Origin: Candidatus Saccharimonadota bacterium
GTDB taxonomy: Bacteria; Patescibacteriota; Saccharimonadia; Saccharimonadales; Saccharimonadaceae
Direction: 5' to 3'
Length of the DNA: 6,536 nucleotides
Assembly: GCA_030527565.1 (NCBI GenBank)
Contig: JAUNAO010000030.1
Coordinates: forward strand, 1 to 6,536
Positions 1-4,455 of this stretch are shown one piece after another (the stretch's first letter is position 1; every line of letters starts with the position of its first letter). The translations under genes were made by a program, and so were the position numbers. Below the pieces are notes generated by a model, which was not told where the DNA came from, searched no databases, and saw only the letters and a list, made by a program, of their open reading frames with translations.

Positions 1-1683
1 GTAAAAAGATATTTTAAACTCGGAGCTAATAATAAGAAGTTGCTCGCTCATCTTTTCATCTCTTCGGCACTTCGTAATTCGTGGTATCTAATCATTCCTT
101 TTATTGCTTCTGAGATCGTCGAATACGCCCAGAACGGCGATTTTAATGCCGCGATTGGCTGGAGTGTCGCTTTCTTAATTGCTGGTATAATTTATCTCTT
201 GCTTTGGCACTATAATTTCGTCGCCTATAAAAACAATTCTATCTTCATCCATAATAAACTCCAGCAGCTTGTGTTTAATAAGGTGACAACTTATGATGAG
301 AATTTCTCAAAGGAACTCTCGACACCTTTCATTGTTAATACTGGTTTTAATGATGTTGGCAAAGTCCATCAAGTCCCAGATCAAGCCTTCGATATTATTA
401 CTGCGCTTATCAGCATCATCGCCTCAATCATCATTTTGATCGTCGTAAATCCTCTCATGGGAGTTGCGGCGCTCATTCTAGTATTGATCTCCTTCAAATT
501 CGTTGAAAGAAACCTCAAAAATCGCGAACTTTATCTTGCTGGACAACGTCGCCACCAAGACAGCATTTCCGGTTTGATGGGCCAAATTATCGACGGCAAC
601 AAAGAAATCAAATCTTTCAACATGGATAGCGATCTCGGCAACTATCTCGAAAACTATAAGAAAGATTGGCGCAAAGATTACTTCTTGAAACGTAAATATT
701 CCGATCGTGCCTATGTACTCTCGCCGGCGATTCTCGGCATCGGCCGAATTGTCCTCTATTTCATCACTATTCCGCTCGTCCTCTCCGGTCGCTATGATAT
801 TGCTGTCTTAGTCTTAGTTCTCGGATATTATCAGGACATCGAATATCAATTCGAGCGAGTATTTAATAAACTTGGCGAGATTTCGTCTAACACCACCCAT
901 ATCGAGCGCATCGAAAAAGTCTTAAATTACAGAACTGCCAATATGCTCGATTTTGGCGAAAACAACGACGATACGATCGCCGGCAAGATCGAGTTTAAAA
1001 ATGTTAGCTTCACCTACGAAGAGCAGGAAGTGATGAAAGATGTGAGTTTTAAGATTGAGCCAAACTCATTTACCGTAATCGCTGGGAAAAGTGGTAGCGG
1101 AAAATCGACTATTTTCCGTCTCCTCCTTCGTCTCTACAAAGCAAACAAGGGCGAAATTCTCCTCGACAATACTGATATCTATGATTACACAAAAGAAGTT
1201 TACCCATCAAACGTCTCAATCGTCACGCAAAAACCATTTATTTTCGATATGAGCATTCGTGAAAATCTTAATCTTGTTGATTCGAATTTTGAGAACCAAG
1301 TTGCGGCCTGTAAACGTGCCGGAATTCATGATTTTATTATGAATCTACCAGATGGTTACAACACAAAACTCCTCCGTGATGCGGAAAATCTCTCCGCCGG
1401 ACAGAAACAACTTCTCGCTCTCGCTCGCACTCTACTTTCGAAATCCGAAGTCTTATTGTTCGACGAGGTGACTTCTTCACTCGATATGGATGCTTCAAAA
1501 CGCATTATCAATATCATGAAAGGCCTAAAAAAGGACCATACAATTTTAATGATCACTCATAAGCCACAGCTCATGAAACTTGCGGATGAAATCCTTGTCA
1601 TCGACCATGGCCGCCTTGTCGGAAAAGGCACCCATAGAGAATTGATGCGGAAAAATAAGTATTATCAGTTGTTGCAGAAATAA
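1..1683 (+). CDS. ABC exporter half-transporter, fused membrane and ATPase domains (5' end cut by window)
   Basis: This is a fused permease-ATPase subunit that should act as a homodimer or heterodimer in the cytoplasmic membrane and export an unknown substrate. The frame is open from base 1, so the TTG at 40 is not the true start. The first membrane helix lies about 15 residues in, so only a short N-terminus is probably missing. Hydrophobic segments fill roughly the first 290 residues. The ATPase domain follows, with Walker A GKSGSGKST (1084-1110), a Q-loop VTQKP (about 1222-1236), an intact LSAGQ signature (1390-1404), Walker B VLLFDE with D-loop SSLD (about 1450-1488) and the switch histidine in ITHKP (about 1549-1563). 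All catalytic motifs are intact. It ends in TAA, and the tRNA-Thr promoter overlaps its 3' end. Lipid, peptide or drug export are all possible; the sequence does not decide. Confidence 0.9.
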   Translation, partial: VKRYFKLGANNKKLLAHLFISSALRNSWYLIIPFIASEIVEYAQNGDFNAAIGWSVAFLIAGIIYLLLWHYNFVAYKNNSIFIHNKLQQLVFNKVTTYDENFSKELSTPFIVNTGFNDVGKVHQVPDQAFDIITALISIIASIIILIVVNPLMGVAALILVLISFKFVERNLKNRELYLAGQRRHQDSISGLMGQIIDGNKEIKSFNMDSDLGNYLENYKKDWRKDYFLKRKYSDRAYVLSPAILGIGRIVLYFITIPLVLSGRYDIAVLVLVLGYYQDIEYQFERVFNKLGEISSNTTHIERIEKVLNYRTANMLDFGENNDDTIAGKIEFKNVSFTYEEQEVMKDVSFKIEPNSFTVIAGKSGSGKSTIFRLLLRLYKANKGEILLDNTDIYDYTKEVYPSNVSIVTQKPFIFDMSIRENLNLVDSNFENQVAACKRAGIHDFIMNLPDGYNTKLLRDAENLSAGQKQLLALARTLLSKSEVLLFDEVTSSLDMDASKRIINIMKGLKKDHTILMITHKPQLMKLADEILVIDHGRLVGKGTHRELMRKNKYYQLLQK

Positions 1684-1697
1684 AAAAGTGTGATAAA
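1669..1697 (+). promoter_or_regulatory. Candidate promoter for tRNA-Thr(UGU)
   Basis: An extended -10 (TGT then GATAAA, 1689-1697) lies 11 bases before the mature tRNA 5' end. A weak -35 (TTGTTG, 1669-1674) sits 17 bases upstream, inside the last codons of the ABC gene. The -10 matches TATAAT at four of six positions. Position and spacing support it more than the match itself. Confidence 0.35.
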
Positions 1698-1707
1698 ATA
1701 AATGTAT

Positions 1708-1783
1708 GCCGTGTTAGCTCAGTTAGTAGAGCAGCCGCCTTGTAAGCGGCAGGTCGTCGGGGCAGAGCCGACACACGGCTCCA
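1708..1783 (+). tRNA. tRNA-Thr (anticodon UGU), aberrant T-loop
   Basis: The cloverleaf can be folded by hand. The acceptor GCCGTGT/ACACGGC is perfect over 7 bp, the D-stem is GCTC/GAGC, and the anticodon stem is GCCGC/GCGGC around loop CTTGTAA, giving anticodon TGT at 1741-1743 (reads ACA). The variable loop is AGGTC and the T-stem is GTCGG/CCGAC. The discriminator is T1780, and CCA is encoded at 1781-1783. The T-loop reads GGCAGAG (1761-1767) instead of a TTCRANY-type loop, so T54, T55 and A58 are all lost. The D-loop AGTTAGTA has A where G18 is expected. All helices are intact, so this does not look like random decay, but the standard elbow contacts G18-psi55 and T54-A58 cannot form as usual. 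It may be functional, a tRNA-like remnant, or altered by recombination at its 3' end. Confidence 0.85.
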
Positions 1784-1786
1784 TAC
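1771..1786 (+). repeat. Direct repeat copy 1: tRNA-Thr 3' end
   Basis: The 16-base string ACACACGGCTCCATAC covers the end of the T-stem, the 3' acceptor strand, CCA and three trailer bases. It recurs exactly at 1820-1835. Confidence 0.85.
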
Positions 1787-1801
1787 TAAGATTTTTATCT
1801 T

Positions 1802-1830
1802 GAGCCGTGAGCACGAAGTACACACGGCTC
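1802..1830 (+). repeat. Hairpin containing the duplicated tRNA 3' end
   Basis: GAGCCGTG (1802-1809) pairs perfectly with CACGGCTC (1823-1830) around a 13-base loop containing AGCACGAAG (1810-1818). The same nine bases start another hairpin loop at 1897. The 3' arm is part of the second copy of the tRNA-Thr end. A hairpin here could affect 3' processing of the tRNA precursor; that is inference. Confidence 0.6.
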
Positions 1831-1835
1831 CATAC
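1820..1835 (+). repeat. Direct repeat copy 2: duplicated tRNA-Thr 3' end
   Basis: This is an exact 16-base copy of 1771-1786, offset by 49 bases, and includes CGGCTCCA. Bases on either side differ from the tRNA, so only the 3' end is duplicated. Duplicated tRNA 3' ends are the usual footprint of integrase attachment, but 33 intervening bases are far too few for an element, and no integrase is visible in the window. Confidence 0.8.
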
Positions 1836-1858
1836 AGAAAGCGGGAGCTTTCTTTTTT
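1836..1858 (+). terminator. Rho-independent terminator after tRNA-Thr(UGU)
   Basis: AGAAAGC (1836-1842), loop GGGA and GCTTTCT (1847-1853) form a perfect 7-bp stem followed by a T-run to 1858. It should end the tRNA transcript about 75 bases past the mature 3' end, after the second copy of the repeat. On the other strand there is no T-run after the stem, so it acts on + only. Confidence 0.8.
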
Positions 1859-1928
1859 ATGAGATTAAACTTTCTAAGCGAAAGCTGACATCAAAAAGCA
1901 CGAAGGCAAAAGTTTGATGAGCGAACCT

Positions 1929-1948
1929 TGAACGGTTACGACCGTTCA
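1929..1948 (+). repeat. Perfect 8-bp hairpin with UACG tetraloop
   Basis: TGAACGGT, TACG, ACCGTTCA. On the + strand the loop is of the stable UNCG class, although its closing pair is U-A rather than the preferred C-G. That mildly favours + as the sense strand of any RNA here. Confidence 0.6.
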
Positions 1949-1957
1949 TAGAGCCGA

Positions 1958-1982
1958 GCCCGCCCATGACGATGGGCCGGGC
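1958..1982. repeat. GC-rich 10-bp hairpin with one bulge
   Basis: GCCCGCCCAT (1958-1967) pairs with ATGGGCCGGGC (1972-1982) around loop GACG, with a single unpaired C at 1978. It is by far the most stable stem in the gap. With no T-run on either side it is not an intrinsic terminator, but it could protect or stall transcripts. Confidence 0.6.
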
Positions 1983-2017
1983 GAAGGCGTTTCGCGAATG
2001 AACTTTTGCGAAGTACC

Positions 2018-2560
2018 CTAATAATTTACTGCTCTTAGCTCAAAGTAAGCCTGTGGATGCGCACAAACCGGGCAGAGTTCCGGAGCCTGCGTTCCGATAA
2101 TAATATGCCCACAGTTCCGGCAAACCCAAATCGCTTCCCCATCCTTTGAAAAGACTTTCTTTTCTCGGACATTCGCAAGCAATTTCAAATAGCGTTCTTC
2201 GTGCAATTTTTCAATTGCAGCAACACCTTCAAACTTCGCTGCGAGTTCCTCGAAGCCTTCTTCGCGTGCAACTTTCGCAAACTCCGCATACATATCGGTC
2301 CATTCGTAGTTTTCGCCTGCAGCTGCGGCTTCAAGATTTTCTTCCGTACCTGGAACCGCACCACCATGAAGTTCTTTGAACCACATCTTTGCGTGCTCCT
2401 TCTCGTTCGCTGCAGTCTCTTCAAAAATTGCTGCGATCTGTTCAAATCCATCCTTCTTCGCCTTCGACGCGAAATAAGAATACTTATTCCGCGCTTCGGA
2501 TTCGCCCGCAAACGCTTTCTTCAAATTTTCTTCTGTTCTAGTTCCTTCGTATTTATTCAT
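2018..2560 (-). CDS. rbr: Rubrerythrin (peroxide-reducing diiron protein)
   Basis: Cytoplasmic non-haem diiron protein that reduces hydrogen peroxide to water using electrons passed through its rubredoxin-like domain; typical of anaerobes. The 180-residue product has the usual two-domain order. The ferritin-like four-helix part (about 1-135) shows GESEAR with E20, E53-x2-H56 (NEKEHA) and E117-x2-H120 as diiron-site residues. The C-terminal rubredoxin-like knuckle has C147-x2-C150 and C163-x2-C166. The length is normal and no key residue is missing. I place the start at the ATG ending at 2560 because AGGAGA sits at 2570-2565, four bases before it, and family members begin close to this point; an ATG 36 bases further upstream has no ribosome site. 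It stands alone, with palindromes and a candidate promoter directly upstream. The stop is TAG. Confidence 0.96.
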   Translation of the reverse strand: MNKYEGTRTEENLKKAFAGESEARNKYSYFASKAKKDGFEQIAAIFEETAANEKEHAKMWFKELHGGAVPGTEENLEAAAAGENYEWTDMYAEFAKVAREEGFEELAAKFEGVAAIEKLHEERYLKLLANVREKKVFSKDGEAIWVCRNCGHIIIGTQAPELCPVCAHPQAYFELRAVNY

Positions 2561-2585
2561 ATTTTCTCCTATATTATATATGGTG

Positions 2586-2595
2586 ATTTTATACA
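2586..2595 (-). promoter_or_regulatory. Candidate -10 for rubrerythrin
   Basis: On the minus strand TGTATAAAAT (2595-2586) would start a transcript about 20 bases before the ATG, leaving room for AGGAGA. There is no good -35, so an activator or a regulator at the overlapping palindrome may matter. A second match, TATAAT (2578-2573), is too close to the ribosome site to be the main promoter. Confidence 0.4.
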
Positions 2596-2610
2596 CGCTA
2601 CATCTAGCGT
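2595..2610. promoter_or_regulatory. Palindrome copy 1, candidate operator upstream of rubrerythrin
   Basis: ACGCTA-CATC-TAGCGT has 6-bp inverted arms around four bases. It matches a second palindrome 41 bases away (2636-2651) at 15 of 16 positions, differing only in the centre. It abuts and slightly overlaps the candidate -10 of rubrerythrin, where a repressor would block polymerase. The regulator is not in this window. Confidence 0.5.
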
Positions 2611-2631
2611 TCGGAGGCCAAAAATTGGGCC

Positions 2632-2653
2632 AAAAACGCTATATCTAGCGTTA
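2632..2653 (-). terminator. Palindrome copy 2: SDR terminator and/or second operator
   Basis: On the minus strand the stop TAA of the SDR gene runs straight into AACGCTA-GATA-TAGCGTT, a 7-bp stem, followed by further T's (TTTTT in all, two of them in the stem). This is a short but plausible intrinsic terminator for the SDR transcript. Because its 16-base core repeats at 2595-2610, where there is no T-run, termination alone does not explain both copies; a protein-binding role is an alternative. Confidence 0.45.
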
Positions 2654-3412
2654 GATCGCGGTGTAACCTCCGTCAACTGGCAAAATCGCGCCCGTGACGT
2701 AAGAGGATTCTTCCGACGCTAAAAATACTGCCGCCGCGTCTAGCTCGCCCGGCTTGCCGTATCGCTGCATTGGGACATGTGATTTCGCAAATGCTTGGAA
2801 AGTTTCTGTATCGAGCACTGGTGCCGTTAGTTCTGTATAGAAATAACCTGGGCAAATTGCGTTGCAAGTAATTCCGTCCGTCGCAAGCTCCGCCGCAACC
2901 GCGCGCGTAAAGTTAACAACCGCGCCTTTCGAAGCGTGATAGGCGACCGTATGAATTTCGGTATTCCCGACTAACCCATACATCGACGCGATGTTGATAA
3001 TCCGCCCATAGTTATTTTTCTTCATAATGTTCGCGAACGCCCGCGTCATTTTGAACACGCTCGTCTCATCCGTCTCGATCGTGAAATCCCATTCCTCGTC
3101 GGTCATCTCTAAGACGCCCTTATCTTTCGACGAGCCCGCACAGTTCAACAAAATATCAACTTTTCCAAACTCTTTTTCCGTCGCTTCTGCCGCCGCGTTG
3201 ATGTCATCAGTCGAAGTAACGTCACATTTGATCGCGAGAACCTTTTCCGCCCCGGCTTCAATTAACTTCGGCTTAAATTCTTCAAGTCGCTCTAGTCGCC
3301 GCGCCAAAATAACAAGGTTCGCACCCTGCCTTGCAAAGGCCAACGCCATCTGCTGTCCGAGCCCGCTCGACGCCCCCGAGACAACCGCAACTCGCCCCTT
3401 CAAATCAAACAT
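2651..3412 (-). CDS. Short-chain dehydrogenase/reductase (FabG / gluconate 5-dehydrogenase type)
   Basis: Cytoplasmic NAD(P)-dependent oxidoreductase of the classical SDR family, acting on an alcohol or ketone. It has 253 residues, a standard length. The Rossmann glycine motif SGASSGLG has G13, G17 and G19. Two arginines after strand 2 (R38, R39) suggest NADPH. D64 lies in CDVT, N90-C-A-G93 replaces NNAG, and the catalytic residues are S143 (NIASMYG), Y158 and K162 (YHASK). The C-terminus is VDGGYTAI, as in gluconate or ketodeoxygluconate dehydrogenases. The usual tetrad asparagine is aspartate here (D115 in ETDETSVF). I chose the ATG ending at 3412 because GGAG stands six bases before it; the frame continues 17 codons upstream without a ribosome site. 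3-oxoacyl-ACP reductase is possible, but no fatty-acid genes are nearby, so the substrate is open. Confidence 0.9.
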   Translation of the reverse strand: MFDLKGRVAVVSGASSGLGQQMALAFARQGANLVILARRLERLEEFKPKLIEAGAEKVLAIKCDVTSTDDINAAAEATEKEFGKVDILLNCAGSSKDKGVLEMTDEEWDFTIETDETSVFKMTRAFANIMKKNNYGRIINIASMYGLVGNTEIHTVAYHASKGAVVNFTRAVAAELATDGITCNAICPGYFYTELTAPVLDTETFQAFAKSHVPMQRYGKPGELDAAAVFLASEESSYVTGAILPVDGGYTAI

Positions 3413-3434
3413 TAATATCTCCTTTCTTTCATCC

Positions 3435-3463
3435 ATTTTACCCCGAAACCCTGCCAAAAGCAA
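3435..3463 (-). promoter_or_regulatory. Candidate promoter for the SDR gene
   Basis: On the minus strand TTGCTT (3463-3458), a 17-base spacer and TAAAAT (3440-3435, five of six consensus positions) would give a leader of about 16 bases that carries the ribosome site AAGGAG. It is divergent from the promoter at 3500-3508. Confidence 0.5.
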
Positions 3464-3499
3464 CCCAAAAGAAAAAAGCCTCCTGCCCCATCATTGCCA

Positions 3500-3508
3500 T
3501 GCTATAAT
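3500..3508 (+). promoter_or_regulatory. Extended -10 promoter for the CYTH gene
   Basis: TGCTATAAT is a perfect extended -10 (TGn plus TATAAT). Transcription would start near 3515, about 19 bases before the ATG, and the leader carries AGGA at 3524-3527. No -35 resembling TTGACA is present, as is normal for this promoter class. Confidence 0.65.
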
Positions 3509-3533
3509 TAAACTAACTAAACAAGGACCCTCA

Positions 3534-4130
3534 ATGCAACCCGAAATCGAAGCCGCTTTTCTCGATATCAACAAAGACGCCCTCCGCGAGAAGATCAATG
3601 AGCAGGGCGGGAAACTTATCCTCGAAGAAACTCTGATGCGCCGCGTCGTTTTCGACACCGGAAGTCCGCACTCCTTCGCTCGCGTTCGCGACGAGGGGGA
3701 TAAAATTACGATGACTTACAAAAATGTTGGCGACCTCACTCTCTCCGGAACGAAAGAAATTTGTTTTAATGTCGACAACTACGATAAAGCAATCGCTTTT
3801 ATCGAAGCTCTCGGAATAAAAGGTAAAGCGAACCAAGAAACTCTCCGCGAAAACTGGGAGTTAGACGGCGTCGAAATCAGCATCGACACTTGGCCGTGGC
3901 TCCCGACCTTCGTCGAACTCGAAGGCAAAACCGAAGAAGCGGTCAAAAATGTCGCCGAAAAACTTGGCTTCGATATGAAAGATGCGGCCTACGGCTCTGT
4001 CGACGAAACCTACAAAAAATACTACGATATCAAATGCGAGGATATTAACACTTGTCCGGAAATCAAATTCAAACCAGTTCCAGATTGGTTGGAGTCAAAA
4101 CGCCGCGAAACCCCGCTCCATCAACTCTAG
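3534..4130 (+). CDS. CYTH-domain protein, class IV adenylate cyclase-like
   Basis: 198-residue protein of the CYTH (CyaB/thiamine triphosphatase) superfamily, which binds nucleotide triphosphates or polyphosphate in a beta-barrel tunnel through acidic residues and metal ions. Visible family features are the N-terminal EIE (E4, E6), FARVR with R50 and R52, TYK with K63, TKEI with E75, a basic residue at R105, then the block ELDGVEISIDTW with D118 and FVELEG with E128 and E130. The last two blocks are typical of proteins annotated as class IV adenylate cyclase. Oddly, the third member of the ExExK signature is alanine (A8). The start is ATG 3534, with AGGA six bases upstream and an extended -10; the frame is open upstream, but that part only mirrors the SDR gene. 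The real activity, whether cAMP synthesis, triphosphate hydrolysis or binding only, cannot be told from sequence. Confidence 0.85.
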   Translation: MQPEIEAAFLDINKDALREKINEQGGKLILEETLMRRVVFDTGSPHSFARVRDEGDKITMTYKNVGDLTLSGTKEICFNVDNYDKAIAFIEALGIKGKANQETLRENWELDGVEISIDTWPWLPTFVELEGKTEEAVKNVAEKLGFDMKDAAYGSVDETYKKYYDIKCEDINTCPEIKFKPVPDWLESKRRETPLHQL

Positions 4131-4188
4131 ATCCATGCAAACACCGTTGTAAAAAATACAACATTTATTGCTAGGTCCCTGCAAGAAC
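4131..4188. other. Short convergent gap with a weak hairpin
   Basis: GTTGTA (4146-4151) and TACAAC (4157-4162) form a 6-bp stem around five A's. No T-run follows on either strand, so it is at most a poor terminator between the CYTH gene and the pseudogene. Nothing else is visible. Confidence 0.25.
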
Positions 4189-4424
4189 TTAAAAGTTTTC
4201 CTTCAAATAAGCAACCAACTGCTCCTTCGCATCTCCCCACGCCGCCATCTCTTTATTATAATCTAAATCTTTCAATTCGCTCAAAGTGCGCGTTTCCCCA
4301 TCCGGCACATAGAAAAACTGGTGCCAGCCGCCTCTTTTTCCGCGTGGCTCCCTCGTGATCGTTCCAGTTCCTCCGCCTCCTCCATTTTATGCGGATTTGT
4401 CGTTAAATATGTAATCGTCTTCAT
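4189..4424 (-). pseudogene. Remnant of HAM1/RdgB-type non-canonical purine NTP pyrophosphatase
   Basis: The intact family removes ITP, XTP and dITP from the nucleotide pool. Both ends survive. The N-terminus from ATG 4424 reads MKTITYLTTNPHKMEEA, matching the family's beta strand followed by TxNxxK and an acidic helix. The C-terminus reads GTITREPRGKRGG...FFYVPDGETRTLSEL and ends ...VAYLKENF at TAA 4189; it contains the PRG and PDG motifs. The two ends are in different frames and meet in a GGA-rich purine run (about 4365-4386). In the start frame translation stops at TGA 4283-4281 after 47 residues. At 236 bases against roughly 570-600 for the family, about 330 bases of the middle, including catalytic acidic residues, are gone. 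This points to an internal deletion plus a frame shift. An assembly error in the purine run could explain the shift but not the lost middle. Confidence 0.7.
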
Positions 4425-4430
4425 ACTTTT

Positions 4431-4439
4431 AATATAACA
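4431..4439 (-). promoter_or_regulatory. Extended -10 in front of the decayed HAM1/RdgB gene
   Basis: On the minus strand TGTTATATT (4439-4431) ends six bases before the ATG, which would give a leaderless message; no ribosome site is present. It suggests that the gene once had its own promoter just past the permease stop. Confidence 0.4.
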
Positions 4440-4455
4440 CAGAAACCCGTTTCAC

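Larger units (their letters stand above)
1859..2017. other. Gene-free hairpin cluster between tRNA-Thr and rubrerythrin
   Basis: I see no credible protein here, only ORFs of about ten codons. Inverted repeats fill it: CTTTC/GAAAG (1870-1884), CATCAAA/TTTGATG (1889-1895/1913-1919), TGAACGGT-TACG-ACCGTTCA (1929-1948), a GC-rich 10-bp stem with one bulged C (1958-1967/1972-1982, loop GACG), and a long-range pair GCAAAAGTT/AACTTTTGC (1906-1914/2001-2009) that encloses the middle ones. GCGAA recurs at 1878, 1921, 1981, 1994 and 2008. It lies 3' of both flanking genes, so it could be a structured 3'-UTR of rubrerythrin, an independent RNA, or an intergenic repeat of the REP kind. None of the stems has a T-run, so they are not standard terminators. 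I match it to no known RNA family. Confidence 0.5.

Noticed and set aside
1598..1825. 75-codon open frame on - across the ABC gene end and tRNA-Thr
   Set aside because: It runs through a tRNA and the end of a real gene on the other strand; no motifs.
1859..2000. Mini-ORFs (for example ATG at 1859, 9 codons; ATG at 1967, 11 codons) as small proteins
   Set aside because: They are too short, lack ribosome sites and lie within hairpin arms.
1859..2017. CRISPR array or rho-independent terminator for rubrerythrin in the hairpin cluster
   Set aside because: There are no regularly spaced identical repeats, and no stem is followed by a T-run on the minus strand.
2561..2596. Longer rubrerythrin start with 12 extra residues
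   Set aside because: The ribosome site AGGAGA and the family N-terminus both support the ATG at 2560, and the extension would lie over the candidate promoter.
2201..2722. 173-codon open frame on + across rubrerythrin and the intergenic palindromes
   Set aside because: It mirrors the rubrerythrin gene, resembles no protein I know and has no ribosome site.
3413..3463. Longer SDR start with 17 extra residues
   Set aside because: The extension is not SDR-like, it overlaps the predicted promoter, and a good ribosome site precedes the ATG at 3412.
3027..3533. The CYTH frame is open about 500 bases upstream, suggesting a 367-residue fusion protein
   Set aside because: The upstream part is antisense to the well-supported SDR gene and has the composition of a shadow frame. 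A promoter and a ribosome site lie just before ATG 3534, and homologous proteins start there.
4146..4162. GTTGTA/TACAAC hairpin as a terminator for the CYTH gene
   Set aside because: The stem is only 6 bp, AT-rich, and no T-run follows on either strand.
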